A stretch of DNA of 64,000 nucleotides from Faeciplasma sp964650705 (GTDB lineage Bacteria; Bacillota; Clostridia; Oscillospirales; Ruminococcaceae), in NCBI GenBank assembly GCA_964650705.1, contig CAZYUJ010000008.1, positions 1 to 64,000 on the forward strand, given 5' to 3'. A program made the position numbers and the translations under genes. The notes below the pieces were generated by a model, which had not been told where the DNA came from, did no database searches, and saw only the letters and a program-made list of their open reading frames with translations. Positions 22,648 to 30,801 of the stretch are shown here, piece by piece. Positions within the stretch are counted from its first letter, which is position 1, and every line of letters starts with the position of its first letter.

Positions 22648-23727
22648 ATGAAAACATATAACGTTGGTATCATCGGCGCAACCGGTATGGTTGGTCAAAG
22701 ATTTATTTTGCTTTTGGCGAACCATCCTTGGTTTAAGATCAAGGTTTTGGCGGCATCCCCTCGTTCAGCAGGTAAAGCTTATAAGGATGCAGTCGGCGCA
22801 AAGTGGTCGATGACATCGCCTATTCCCGAGAATGTTGAGAATATAGTCGTTAAGGACGCTACTGCTGACAAGGAAGAGATCGCAAAGTCGGTTGACTTCG
22901 TATTCTGTGCAGTTGATATGAAGAAGGATGAGATCAAGGCATTGGAAGAAGCGTATGCAAAGCTTGAATGCCCCGTTGTATCCAACAACTCGGCAAACCG
23001 CTTCACTCCCGACGTTCCCATGGTAGTTCCGGAGATCAACCCCGAACATATCGAGGTTATTGATGCACAGAGAAAGCGTCTTGGTACAAAGCGAGGATTC
23101 ATTGCGGTTAAGTCCAACTGCTCGATCCAAAGCTATGTTCCTGCTTTGCATCCTTTGAAGAAATATGGAATTAAAAATGTTTTAGCTTGTACATATCAGG
23201 CAATTTCGGGCGCAGGAAAGACCTTTGAGACATGGCCCGAAATGGTTGACAACCTTATCCCCTTCATCGGCGGTGAGGAGGAAAAGTCCGAAAAAGAACC
23301 TCTTAAGGTTTGGGGTGAGGTCAAGGACGGCGTTATTGAAGTCGCTTCCACTCCCTCTATCACAACTCAGTGCCTAAGAGTCCCGGTTTCCGACGGCCAC
23401 ACTGCTGCAGTATTCGTGAGCTTCGAGAATAAGCCCTCAAAGGAAGAGATACTTGCAGCTTGGAAGGAATTCTCCGGCGTTCCTCAGGAGTTGGAGCTTC
23501 CCTCCGCTCCCAAGCAGTTCTTGAACTATTTCGAAGAGGACAATCGCCCTCAGGCTAAGCTTGACAGAAACTTAGAGAACGGCATGGCTATATCTATCGG
23601 CAGACTCAGAGAGGACACTCAATATGACTATAAGTTTGTTTGTCTCTCACACAACACATTAAGAGGTGCCGCAGGCGGCGGTGTTTTAATGGCTGAGCTT
23701 TTGGCGGCGAAGGGATATTTCGACTGA
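22648..23727 (+). CDS. asd: Aspartate-semialdehyde dehydrogenase
   Basis: This 359-residue enzyme reduces aspartyl phosphate to aspartate semialdehyde with NADPH, the branch point to lysine/diaminopimelate, threonine and methionine. It shows the nucleotide-binding GIIGATGMVGQRF, the active site VKSNCSIQSY (Cys about 158), QAISGAGK and RVPVSDGHTAAVFV. The sequence looks like the longer archaeal/fungal-type Asd rather than the E. coli type. A GGAGG site precedes the start. dapA and dapB follow, giving the first steps toward diaminopimelate. Confidence 0.95.
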   Translation: MKTYNVGIIGATGMVGQRFILLLANHPWFKIKVLAASPRSAGKAYKDAVGAKWSMTSPIPENVENIVVKDATADKEEIAKSVDFVFCAVDMKKDEIKALEEAYAKLECPVVSNNSANRFTPDVPMVVPEINPEHIEVIDAQRKRLGTKRGFIAVKSNCSIQSYVPALHPLKKYGIKNVLACTYQAISGAGKTFETWPEMVDNLIPFIGGEEEKSEKEPLKVWGEVKDGVIEVASTPSITTQCLRVPVSDGHTAAVFVSFENKPSKEEILAAWKEFSGVPQELELPSAPKQFLNYFEEDNRPQAKLDRNLENGMAISIGRLREDTQYDYKFVCLSHNTLRGAAGGGVLMAELLAAKGYFD

Positions 23728-23785
23728 TAAAGAATTTGACGCACACACCAAATAAACCGATTTATGCAGGAAAGGATGGTCTTGT

Positions 23786-24676
23786 ATGAAAAAGCTTATT
23801 TTTGAAGGCGCAGCAGTTGCTATCGTCACACCTTTCAAGGAAGACGGCAGTTTAAATTTAGAAAAATACGGCGAACTGATCGACTGGCAGATCGCAAGAG
23901 GAACCGACTGCATTGTTGCAGTTGGCACAACGGGTGAAAACGCAACTCTTTCGGGTGATGAACACAGAGCCTTGATGAGATATTGCGTTCAAAGAGTTAA
24001 TCACCGTGTGCCGGTTATTTGCTCGACAGGCTCGAACGATACAGCGTATGGCGCCGAAACCACGAAGGCAGCAGAAGAAGCGGGCGCTGACGGTCTGCTG
24101 TTGGTTACACCCTATTATAACAAGACCTCGCAAAGAGGACTTATCAAGCATTATGAAAAGCTGTTAGAGGGTGTGAGCATCCCTGCTATCGTTTATAACG
24201 TTCCTTCGAGAACGGGAATGAACATCGACATCTCTACATATAAAGAGCTCGCAAAGAACCCTCAGATCGTCGGTGTCAAGGAAGCAAGCGGAAATATCTC
24301 ACAGGTCGCAAAGATCATTTCCGAGTGCGGCGATGATATGCCTGTATATTCGGGAAACGACGATCAGATAGTTCCTTTGATGTCTTTGGGCGGCAAGGGT
24401 GTTATCTCGGTTATGTCGAATATTTTGCCGTATGAGACACATATGATCTGTAAGCGTTGCTTGGAAGAGGATTATAGATCGGCAAGAGAATTGGCGATCA
24501 AGTATATGGACATTGCTAACAAGCTGTTTGTTGATGTTAACCCTGTTCCCGTCAAGGCGGCGATGAACATGATGGGTCTTGATGTCGGCGGATGCAGATT
24601 GCCTTTGGGTGAGCTCTCAAAGGCTGATGAAGTTATCTTGGAAGAGGCACTTATCAAGATCGGACTTATAAAATAA
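23786..24676 (+). CDS. dapA: 4-hydroxy-tetrahydrodipicolinate synthase
   Basis: A 296-residue TIM-barrel aldolase condensing pyruvate with aspartate semialdehyde. Family residues: GTTGENATLS near the start, PYYNKTSQRGL, YNVPSRTG (catalytic Tyr and Arg) and the Schiff-base Lys in GVKEASG (about K165). Length is typical. The ATG at 23786 follows GAAAGGATG at the usual distance. Confidence 0.97.
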   Translation: MKKLIFEGAAVAIVTPFKEDGSLNLEKYGELIDWQIARGTDCIVAVGTTGENATLSGDEHRALMRYCVQRVNHRVPVICSTGSNDTAYGAETTKAAEEAGADGLLLVTPYYNKTSQRGLIKHYEKLLEGVSIPAIVYNVPSRTGMNIDISTYKELAKNPQIVGVKEASGNISQVAKIISECGDDMPVYSGNDDQIVPLMSLGGKGVISVMSNILPYETHMICKRCLEEDYRSARELAIKYMDIANKLFVDVNPVPVKAAMNMMGLDVGGCRLPLGELSKADEVILEEALIKIGLIK

Positions 24677-24706
24677 ACACAAAAAAGATGTGAAAGAGTG
24701 AATATA

Positions 24707-25459
24707 ATGGTTAAGGTTGTTATCAGCGGATGCTGTGGAAAAATGGGCAGAGTTGTAAAAGAGGTCATTTGTGCAAGAAAAGACTGCGAAGTCATTGCAG
24801 GTATCGATAAAATATCTGTAAAGGACCTTGGCTTTACAGTTTACAGCAAGCCTTCTGAGCTTGAGATCAAGCCCGATGTCATTGTGGATTTCTCTCACCC
24901 GTCGGCGCTTGATGATCTGCTTGAATATGCGTTGACAAACGGTTGTGCTTTGGTTTTGGCATCAACAGGATATGACGCTGAACAGGTCGCAAGGATAAAA
25001 TCAAACGCTGAGCACATCCCTATTTTCTTCACGGCGAACATGTCATTGGGAATCAACCTTTTAAGTGAGCTTGCAAAAAAAGCAGTTGCAGTTTTGGGCG
25101 GACAGTATGATGTCGAGATCGTTGAAAGGCACCATAATCAAAAAATAGACGCTCCCAGCGGCACGGCACTTATGCTTGCTGACGCCATCAATGAAGCGAG
25201 CGATAACGCTTATAACTATGTATATGACCGCCATAGCGTCAGACAGAAGCGTGACAAAGCCGAGATCGGTATTCATTCAATAAGAGGCGGAACCATCGTC
25301 GGCGACCACGATATAATTTTCGCAGGACGTGATGAAGTCATCACGCTTTCACATAGCGCAGCATCGAAAGAGGTGTTCGCTGTCGGCGCTGTTAATGCGG
25401 CGGTTTTCATGGCAGAGATGCCTGCAGGACTATATTCAATGGCAGATCTTATAAAATAA
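24707..25459 (+). CDS. dapB: 4-hydroxy-tetrahydrodipicolinate reductase
   Basis: A 250-residue NAD(P)H-dependent reductase making tetrahydrodipicolinate. Motifs: VVISGCCGKMGRVVKEVI (nucleotide binding), VDFSHPSAL, TTANMSLG-type FFTANMSLGIN, and the catalytic ERHHNQKIDAPSGTA followed by GIHSIRGGTIVGDH. ATG 24707 is preferred over GTG 24698 because AAAGAG is spaced for it. It is last in asd-dapA-dapB and followed by a terminator. Confidence 0.96.
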   Translation: MVKVVISGCCGKMGRVVKEVICARKDCEVIAGIDKISVKDLGFTVYSKPSELEIKPDVIVDFSHPSALDDLLEYALTNGCALVLASTGYDAEQVARIKSNAEHIPIFFTANMSLGINLLSELAKKAVAVLGGQYDVEIVERHHNQKIDAPSGTALMLADAINEASDNAYNYVYDRHSVRQKRDKAEIGIHSIRGGTIVGDHDIIFAGRDEVITLSHSAASKEVFAVGAVNAAVFMAEMPAGLYSMADLIK

Positions 25460-25476
25460 ATTGAATACATAAAAAT

Positions 25477-25505
25477 AAAAGCTCCCCATTTCGGGGAGCT
25501 TTTTA
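25477..25505. terminator. Bidirectional terminator
   Basis: AAAAGCTCCCC pairs with GGGGAGCTTTT. It ends dapB on the plus strand and the surface protein gene on the minus strand. Confidence 0.85.
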
Positions 25506-25518
25506 GTTTGGTTAGAAA

Positions 25519-26694
25519 TTATCTCTTCTTGGAAAGAGCAACAGCAGCCATAGCAACTACCATAGGAACGATAGCGAGTGCAAGACCGGTGTCAGCGGGC
25601 TCTTCTGTTTCAGCATCATCAGTATCAACAACGGGAGCATCTTCGGTAACTTCAACCTGTGCAACTACTTCGATTGCAGTGATGGTTGTTCCGGCATCAC
25701 CGGAGATGATGAAGTTGCACCAAGAATAGCCGTCAGCCAAAGCATCAGCACAGCCAGCCAAAACATCAGCACAAGCGATAGTAGCAACGCCGTCAGCAGT
25801 TGTAACTGCTACTTCGTTGTTAGCCAAATCGCTCTGGAAGCCGAGCTTTGTAACGTTGCCGTCACAAGTGATCTTGAGGGTTGCACCTTCAGTGCTGAGA
25901 GCGTCGATAAGGTTGGTCCAAGTAGCGCCGTCCTTCCAGCTGGTTGCGAACTTATCAGAATACCAGTCGCCAACGAGAGTGCAATCAGCAATAGCCTTGC
26001 CGTTGTTGTCGTTGTCAGAGGTGTTGGTAGTGATGGAGAAGATAGTTTCTTCAACGATAGTAACTACGGGAGTTTCTTCTACTGCGGGAGTATCATCAGC
26101 AGGAGCTTCTTCTTCAGCAGGAGCTTCGATGGGAGCATCGGGAACTACTACAGCTACGTTAACGATGTCGTAAACGTCGTCGGGAGAAGAGTTAGAGATA
26201 ACAATAAGGTTAGCTCCGCTGGTGTTGTATCCGCCGGCAGTCCATGCAGCCAAGATGTCAGCAGCGTTGTACCAAACCTTGATGCCATCATCGAGAACGC
26301 AGTCGATGTGAACGTCATAAGGCTGACCGCCTTCAGTGGTAACAGCGATATCATGATTTGCAGTACCGAGAGCGATCCACTGGCAAGTGCTGCCATCAGC
26401 TACGGGATAGTTGCCAGACCACCATGAATCGAGGATGTTGAACTTTTCCCAACCGCCGGCTGTATAAGCCAATTCGCCTGTTGCTGCGCTGCCTCTGGTG
26501 ATTACAAAGTAAGCACCGGGAGTTTCCAAAGCAGCAACGAAATCAGCAGTGCTGATCTGTGTTTCAAACTGTTCCCAGTTACCGTTAGAGAAGAACATTG
26601 TATCTTCGGAAACAAGAACTTCTTCAGCGGCGATTGCAACTGTTAAGGACATTACCATAACAAGCGCCATAATGATTGATAAAACTTTTTTCAT
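25519..26694 (-). CDS. PADTG-anchored surface protein A, two beta domains
   Basis: A 391-residue exported protein: Sec signal (MKKVLSIIMALVMVMSLTVAIAAEE), first domain about 25-185 (SEDTMFFSNGNWEQF, DSWWSGNYP, CVLDDGIKVWYNAADIL, YDIVNVAVVV), acidic Pro/Glu/Ala linker, a second domain about 215-350 (ITCDGNVTKLGFQSDL, SWCNFIISGD), acidic linker and a tail PADTG - hydrophobic stretch - SKKR. The tail has sortase-signal layout but not canonical LPXTG. Domain 1 is homologous to the whole ectodomain of surface protein D. The domains look like beta-sandwich binding modules; a carbohydrate-binding role is inference from shape and the neighbouring xylanases. Confidence 0.75.
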   Translation of the reverse strand: MKKVLSIIMALVMVMSLTVAIAAEEVLVSEDTMFFSNGNWEQFETQISTADFVAALETPGAYFVITRGSAATGELAYTAGGWEKFNILDSWWSGNYPVADGSTCQWIALGTANHDIAVTTEGGQPYDVHIDCVLDDGIKVWYNAADILAAWTAGGYNTSGANLIVISNSSPDDVYDIVNVAVVVPDAPIEAPAEEEAPADDTPAVEETPVVTIVEETIFSITTNTSDNDNNGKAIADCTLVGDWYSDKFATSWKDGATWTNLIDALSTEGATLKITCDGNVTKLGFQSDLANNEVAVTTADGVATIACADVLAGCADALADGYSWCNFIISGDAGTTITAIEVVAQVEVTEDAPVVDTDDAETEEPADTGLALAIVPMVVAMAAVALSKKR

Positions 26695-26739
26695 TATAAT
26701 TTCCTCCAATGAAATTAATTCGGTATATTACCAAAACTA

Positions 26740-26768
26740 ATTATAACTCTTGAATAATAATTTGTCAA
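26740..26768 (-). promoter_or_regulatory. Full-consensus promoter of surface protein A
   Basis: Minus strand: TTGACA (26763-26768), 17 bases, TATAAT (26740-26745). GGAGGAA lies just before the start codon. Confidence 0.9.
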
Positions 26769-26834
26769 TGAATAGCTAATAATATGTCAGTTTAACAATA
26801 TATAAAGAGGAAAAATTGTGCATATTCAATAAAG

Positions 26835-26867
26835 AAAAAGTCCCCCCAAAAAAGGGAGGACTTTTAT
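26835..26867 (-). terminator. Terminator of surface protein B
   Basis: AAAGTCC-CCC pairs with GGG-GGACTTT over an A-rich loop, followed on the minus strand by T. Confidence 0.8.
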
Positions 26868-26882
26868 TAGTTGTAAATCAAA

Positions 26883-27470
26883 TTACTTTCTCTTGGAAGC
26901 AACTACAACTGCAGCAGCTACTACCATAGGAACGATAGCGAGTGCCAAACCGGTGTCAGCAGGAGCTTCGTCTTCAGTAGCGGGAGCTTCATCAGTGGTG
27001 TCTTCTGCAGGAGCTTCGTCTTCAACAGGAGCTTCTTCAACAGCAGCATCAGCGCCAACGAGAGTGATGTATTCCCAAGTGATTGTGGGAACAGGCAAAC
27101 CGTAGCTTGCGCCCTTGATTACGATGTTGTTAGCAACGCCCTTAGAAGAATCTTCTGCCAAGGAAGCGAGCAATACAACTTCGGTTTCGAAAACGCCATC
27201 AACAACTTCAACGGTTGTGATGTCGGATTCTCTGCTGGGGTATACGCCGTTACCAAGGTAAACTCTGAAGTTAGCATCAGCAGTACCCTTGATCTTGATG
27301 GTTACGGTTTCGCCTTCAGCAACATCAGCGGGAAGGTCGATAGTTGCAACGTCGAGACCGCTAGTCACATGGTCAACGTAGTTAGCAGTCAAATCTGCAT
27401 CAGCGAAAGCAACGCAGGTAAGAGACAATGCCAAAACGAGTGCCATTGCGATAGAAAGAATCTTTTTCAT
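26883..27470 (-). CDS. PADTG-anchored surface protein B
   Basis: A 195-residue exported protein: signal peptide (MKKILSIAMALVLALSLTCVAFA), one beta-rich domain (about 25-138; VTIKIKGTADANFRVYLGNG, NNIVIKGASYGLPVPTITWEYI), acidic Glu/Ala/Pro linker, and the tail PADTG - LALAIVPMVV - SKRK. The ectodomain is not obviously homologous to A or D, so the anchor is shared but the head differs. ATG 27470 has GGAGGA at proper distance; an in-frame ATG two codons earlier is too close to it. Confidence 0.75.
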   Translation of the reverse strand: MKKILSIAMALVLALSLTCVAFADADLTANYVDHVTSGLDVATIDLPADVAEGETVTIKIKGTADANFRVYLGNGVYPSRESDITTVEVVDGVFETEVVLLASLAEDSSKGVANNIVIKGASYGLPVPTITWEYITLVGADAAVEEAPVEDEAPAEDTTDEAPATEDEAPADTGLALAIVPMVVAAAVVVASKRK

Positions 27471-27520
27471 ATTCATTTCCTCCAAAAAATAATATTATTT
27501 TGTGGTTTACAACCGTTATT

Positions 27521-27549
27521 ATTATACATCTTGTATCGCGATCTGTCAA
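27521..27549 (-). promoter_or_regulatory. Full-consensus promoter of surface protein B
   Basis: Minus strand: TTGACA (27544-27549), 17 bases, TATAAT (27521-27526). Confidence 0.9.
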
Positions 27550-27643
27550 TATCAATTTCCAAAAGTTCGATTATTATAATACAAAACGCAATATACCCTC
27601 GGCGAATCTATTCGATTTCGTGCAATAAAACGGTGTGATAAAC

Positions 27644-27672
27644 AAAAAACCTCCCAAAAAGGGAGGTTTTAG
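27644..27672 (-). terminator. Terminator of surface protein C
   Basis: AAAACCTCCC pairs perfectly with GGGAGGTTTT over five A; the minus-strand tail is T-rich. Confidence 0.85.
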
Positions 27673-27682
27673 GCTGAATCGA

Positions 27683-28453
27683 TTATCTCTTCTTAGAAAG
27701 AGCGACAGCAGCTGCAGCAACTACCATAGGAACGATAGCGAGTGCAAGACCTGTGTCAGCAGGAGTATCCTCTACTGTGGTGGTGTCCTCTACTTCGGGA
27801 GTATCTTCTACTTCGGGAGTTTCTTCTACAGCGGGTTCATCTTCAACGGGAGCTTCGTCAGCAGCAGGGCCTTCGCCGTTGTATTCAAGGTATGTGATGG
27901 TGAAGGTTACAGACTTGATAGAGTGAATGTAAGCTTCGAGGGTAGCGCCGTCAGAGCCGCCTGCTACGCCGGAGAAGTCGAAAGCACCGGGAACGTGAGT
28001 ATTGCCTGCGATGCCGCCCCAAGAAGGCTCATAAGCTTCCAAGGATGCTTCGTAAACGCCTGCAACAGCAACTGTGTAATCGTCATAACCTTCAGCGGTG
28101 ATAACGATATCAGAGATCTCATACTTGATGGTGGTCTTATCGCCGATCACAGCCTGTGTCTGACCGATGGTACCGTCGAGGATCTGAATACCGTACTGGT
28201 AAGAACCGCCGTCAGCAGTGGTTACGTTCTTCCAAGCATCGCCGGTATAGACAACAGTAGCAGTTTCGCCAAGGCCGATCTGAACTTCAGATCCGCCAGC
28301 GTCCTTCAAAGGTGTCCAAGCAGAGTAGCTGGGTGTATCCTGTACCCAAACCTGAGGCTGGATGTGGATGTAAGATGTGTCAACTGCGAAAGCAGAAACG
28401 CACATTGCGCTCATGGCAACAACGATTGCCAAAAGAACAGCTAATTTTTTCAT
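27683..28453 (-). CDS. PADTG-anchored surface protein C
   Basis: A 256-residue exported protein: signal peptide (MKKLAVLLAIVVAMSAMCVSAFA), one domain (about 25-190; IHIQPQVWVQDTPSYSAWTPL, YQYGIQILDGTIGQ, a Gly-rich GAFDFSGVAGGSDG stretch, VTFTITYLEY), then a low-complexity linker of repeated (E)V-E-D/E-T-P units and the PADTG tail. The ITYLEYNG ending and tryptophans suggest a beta-sandwich binding module. AGGAGG precedes ATG 28453; longer in-frame reading upstream lacks a start signal. Confidence 0.75.
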   Translation of the reverse strand: MKKLAVLLAIVVAMSAMCVSAFAVDTSYIHIQPQVWVQDTPSYSAWTPLKDAGGSEVQIGLGETATVVYTGDAWKNVTTADGGSYQYGIQILDGTIGQTQAVIGDKTTIKYEISDIVITAEGYDDYTVAVAGVYEASLEAYEPSWGGIAGNTHVPGAFDFSGVAGGSDGATLEAYIHSIKSVTFTITYLEYNGEGPAADEAPVEDEPAVEETPEVEDTPEVEDTTTVEDTPADTGLALAIVPMVVAAAAVALSKKR

Positions 28454-28498
28454 ATAAATTTTCCTCCTAATGTAGTGTAGGTAACAAAACCTGTTTAA

Positions 28499-28527
28499 AT
28501 TATATACCAATAGCAGCAAATTGTCAA
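28499..28527 (-). promoter_or_regulatory. Full-consensus promoter of surface protein C
   Basis: Minus strand: TTGACA (28522-28527), 17 bases, TATAAT (28499-28504). Confidence 0.9.
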
Positions 28528-28584
28528 CAACGTCCTCAGTTAATACTTGTAGAATATTTTCATAAAAAGTGTACAGTTTTAACA

Positions 28585-28622
28585 AAAAACAAGCTCCCCT
28601 ACTGTTTGTAGGAGAGCTTATT
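28585..28622 (-). terminator. Terminator of surface protein D
   Basis: AAGCTC-CCTAC pairs with GTAGG-GAGCTT with one mismatch; the minus-strand tail is GTTTTTTG. Confidence 0.8.
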
Positions 28623-28638
28623 CAGGCAGAATAAATTA

Positions 28639-29379
28639 TTATCTCTTCTTGGAAAGAGCAACTGCAGCCATAGCAACTACCATAGGAACGACAGCGAGTG
28701 CCAAACCGGTGTCAGCAGGAGCTTCGTCAGCAGGAGTATCCTCTACTGCGGGGGTGTCCTCTACTTCGGGAGTTTCTTCTACAGCAGGTTCATCTTCAAC
28801 GGGAGCTTCTTCTTCAGCAGGAGCGCCGATGGGAGCATCGGGAACTACGATAGAGATGTTAACGATGTCGTATGCGGTGGAAGAAGTGTTGGAGATGAGA
28901 AGGAGTTCAGAACCGCCGTTTGTGAAGCTTTCCCACTGTGCCAAGAATTCAGCAGCATCGTACCAAACCTTTGTGCCGTCGTCGAGAACGCAGTCAAGCA
29001 TTACGTCGAATTCAGGGAAGCCTTCAATAGTGTGAGCGCCGGTACCGAGACGCATGGTGTTGATGGTGTTGCCGTCAGCATCTGTACCGAGGTTGCCGGA
29101 CCACCAGCTATCTGTCATGCAGAACTTTTCATACTTGCCGTCGCCTTCAGCGATCTCAGTGACGTCAGTAGGAGCACTTCTGGTGATTACAACGTATGCG
29201 CCGGGAGTTGCCAAGTAAGCAGTGAAGTCAGCAACAGAAGTTTCAAGAGTATACTGAGACCAGTTGGATGCGCTGAAGAACAATGTATCTTCGCTCCAAA
29301 TAACTTCCTCTGCAGCAACAGCAACTGTTAAGGACAATACCATAACGAGTGCCAATGCAATAGATAAGATTTTCTTCAT
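28639..29379 (-). CDS. PADTG-anchored surface protein D
   Basis: A 246-residue exported protein: signal peptide (MKKILSIALALVMVLSLTVAVAAEE), one domain (about 25-180) homologous to domain 1 of surface protein A (SEDTLFFSASNWSQY, DSWWSGNLG, CVLDDGTKVWYDAAEFL, YDIVNISIVVPDAP), a repeated E-V-E-D-T-P linker and the PADTG tail. Its last 25 residues are almost identical to those of A and C. It is the first gene of the cluster in transcription direction, with its own promoter and terminator. Confidence 0.78.
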   Translation of the reverse strand: MKKILSIALALVMVLSLTVAVAAEEVIWSEDTLFFSASNWSQYTLETSVADFTAYLATPGAYVVITRSAPTDVTEIAEGDGKYEKFCMTDSWWSGNLGTDADGNTINTMRLGTGAHTIEGFPEFDVMLDCVLDDGTKVWYDAAEFLAQWESFTNGGSELLLISNTSSTAYDIVNISIVVPDAPIGAPAEEEAPVEDEPAVEETPEVEDTPAVEDTPADEAPADTGLALAVVPMVVAMAAVALSKKR

Positions 29380-29425
29380 ATAATTTTCCTCCTAAAAGCT
29401 TTTAGCGGTTTAATTAACCACAATC

Positions 29426-29454
29426 ATTATACAACTTATATAATTATTTGTCAA
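29426..29454 (-). promoter_or_regulatory. Full-consensus promoter of surface protein D
   Basis: Minus strand: TTGACA (29449-29454), 17 bases, TATAAT (29426-29431). Confidence 0.9.
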
Positions 29455-29528
29455 TATGTTGCTAAAAATTAATGAAAATACAGACGTTTTAATCAATCAT
29501 TTCCGTTTATCATTTGTTTAATATTTCA

Positions 29529-29562
29529 AAAAACAGCCTTGAGTAAGGCTCAAGGCTGTTTG
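29529..29562 (-). terminator. Terminator of the second xylanase pair
   Basis: AACAGCCTTGAG pairs perfectly with CTCAAGGCTGTT; the minus-strand tail is a run of T. Confidence 0.88.
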
Positions 29563-29575
29563 TAAAAATGATATG

Positions 29576-30766
29576 CTATTTAAGCGCCAACGAGATGACA
29601 TCCCAATAAGCTGACTTAAGCTCGTTATCACGGGCGATGAGGAAGGGATAGTTATCTTTTTCGCTGCTGTTGAGCCAAGAGTTGCCGTCGTTGATCCCCC
29701 AGAACACAACGGAATCAATAAGCCCCATCTCAGAGTATTCCATCAGCAAAGCAAAGAGGTCTTTATATGTCTGATTATACTTCTCGATGAATTCTTTATC
29801 GTCAGGATCGCCGTTCCAACCGTTACAGTTCATATCGAGCTCAGTGACTTCGAGGATGAAATCGGGGTTGATCTCACGCAAGCGTGAAAGCTTTTCGAGA
29901 TTGCTTCTCAAAGTATCGATATTCGTATCATAGCTTATATGCATCTGAAGTCCTATGCCGTCGATCGGAACGCCGTCCTCAAGCATCTTCTTGACAGCAA
30001 GATACATGCTGATGGTCTTTTGCTCGCTCCACTCCATGTTATAATCATTTATAATGAGTCTTGCATCGGGGTCAGCGGCACGTGCGGAAATGAATGCCTG
30101 CTCGATATAGTCGTATTTATCGCCGTCTCCGTCATAGTCCCCTATTATTTCGAGCCACTTGGAGTATCTGAGTCCTCCTCCGTCGTTAATAACTTCGTTA
30201 ACAACGTCCCATGTATCTATCTTCCCGGCGTACCGTGAAACGATAGTGGTAACGTGTTCATCGATTCTTTGCATAAGCTGTTCGGCAGTTGCGGGTTCGC
30301 CGCTAACGCCCGAAGCATAGAAGAACCAATCGGGAACCTGTGAGTGCCAGATGAGTGTGTGGCCGCGAAGAGTGACGTCATATTTCTCGCCGAATTCAAC
30401 ATAGGCATCGACATTAGTGAAGTTGTATGTATTTTCGGAAGGATGCATAGCATCGGGTTTCGAAGCGTTCTCAAGGACAAAAGTGTTGAACTGCTTCATT
30501 ATGGATTTGAAATCATCACTTGAGGTGTTGCTGATAGTCCACGGGTTGATGCAAGCACCGACCTTGAAATAATCGGCAAAAGCCTCATATAAAGATGGAG
30601 CATTGTCATCATAGGAATACTTTGCGAGCTTCATGGACTTCAGCTCATCCTGTGTGTACTGATAATCCTCAGTAAGGATCGGCTGTGCGCCGCAGGCAGT
30701 AAGTGAAAGCATCAAGATCACAACTGCGAGCACAAGCGCAATAGCTCTTGGCAAGTGTCTTTTCAT
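29576..30766 (-). CDS. GH10 endo-xylanase, lipoprotein
   Basis: A 396-residue surface xylanase: lipoprotein signal (LSLTAC), short spacer, then one GH10 domain with SENTYNF, GHTLIWHSQVPDWFF, the acid/base in WDVVNEVIND (about E191), IGLQMHI and the nucleophile in EVTELDMNC (about E309). It is closer to the adjacent xylanase (30802-32967) than to the pair at 0.1-3.1 kb: both keep the SLYEAF.DYF.VGACIN start. The ATG at 30766 follows GGAGAA. It lies 35 bases after the larger xylanase and should be co-transcribed. Confidence 0.93.
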   Translation of the reverse strand: MKRHLPRAIALVLAVVILMLSLTACGAQPILTEDYQYTQDELKSMKLAKYSYDDNAPSLYEAFADYFKVGACINPWTISNTSSDDFKSIMKQFNTFVLENASKPDAMHPSENTYNFTNVDAYVEFGEKYDVTLRGHTLIWHSQVPDWFFYASGVSGEPATAEQLMQRIDEHVTTIVSRYAGKIDTWDVVNEVINDGGGLRYSKWLEIIGDYDGDGDKYDYIEQAFISARAADPDARLIINDYNMEWSEQKTISMYLAVKKMLEDGVPIDGIGLQMHISYDTNIDTLRSNLEKLSRLREINPDFILEVTELDMNCNGWNGDPDDKEFIEKYNQTYKDLFALLMEYSEMGLIDSVVFWGINDGNSWLNSSEKDNYPFLIARDNELKSAYWDVISLALK

Positions 30767-30801
30767 AGTTGTTCTCCGTTCCAAATAAATGTGTATTGTT
30801 A

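Noticed and set aside
25519..29379. Canonical LPXTG sorting signal in the surface proteins
   Set aside because: The tails read PADTG, without the Leu-Pro pair; I therefore call them sortase-like only.
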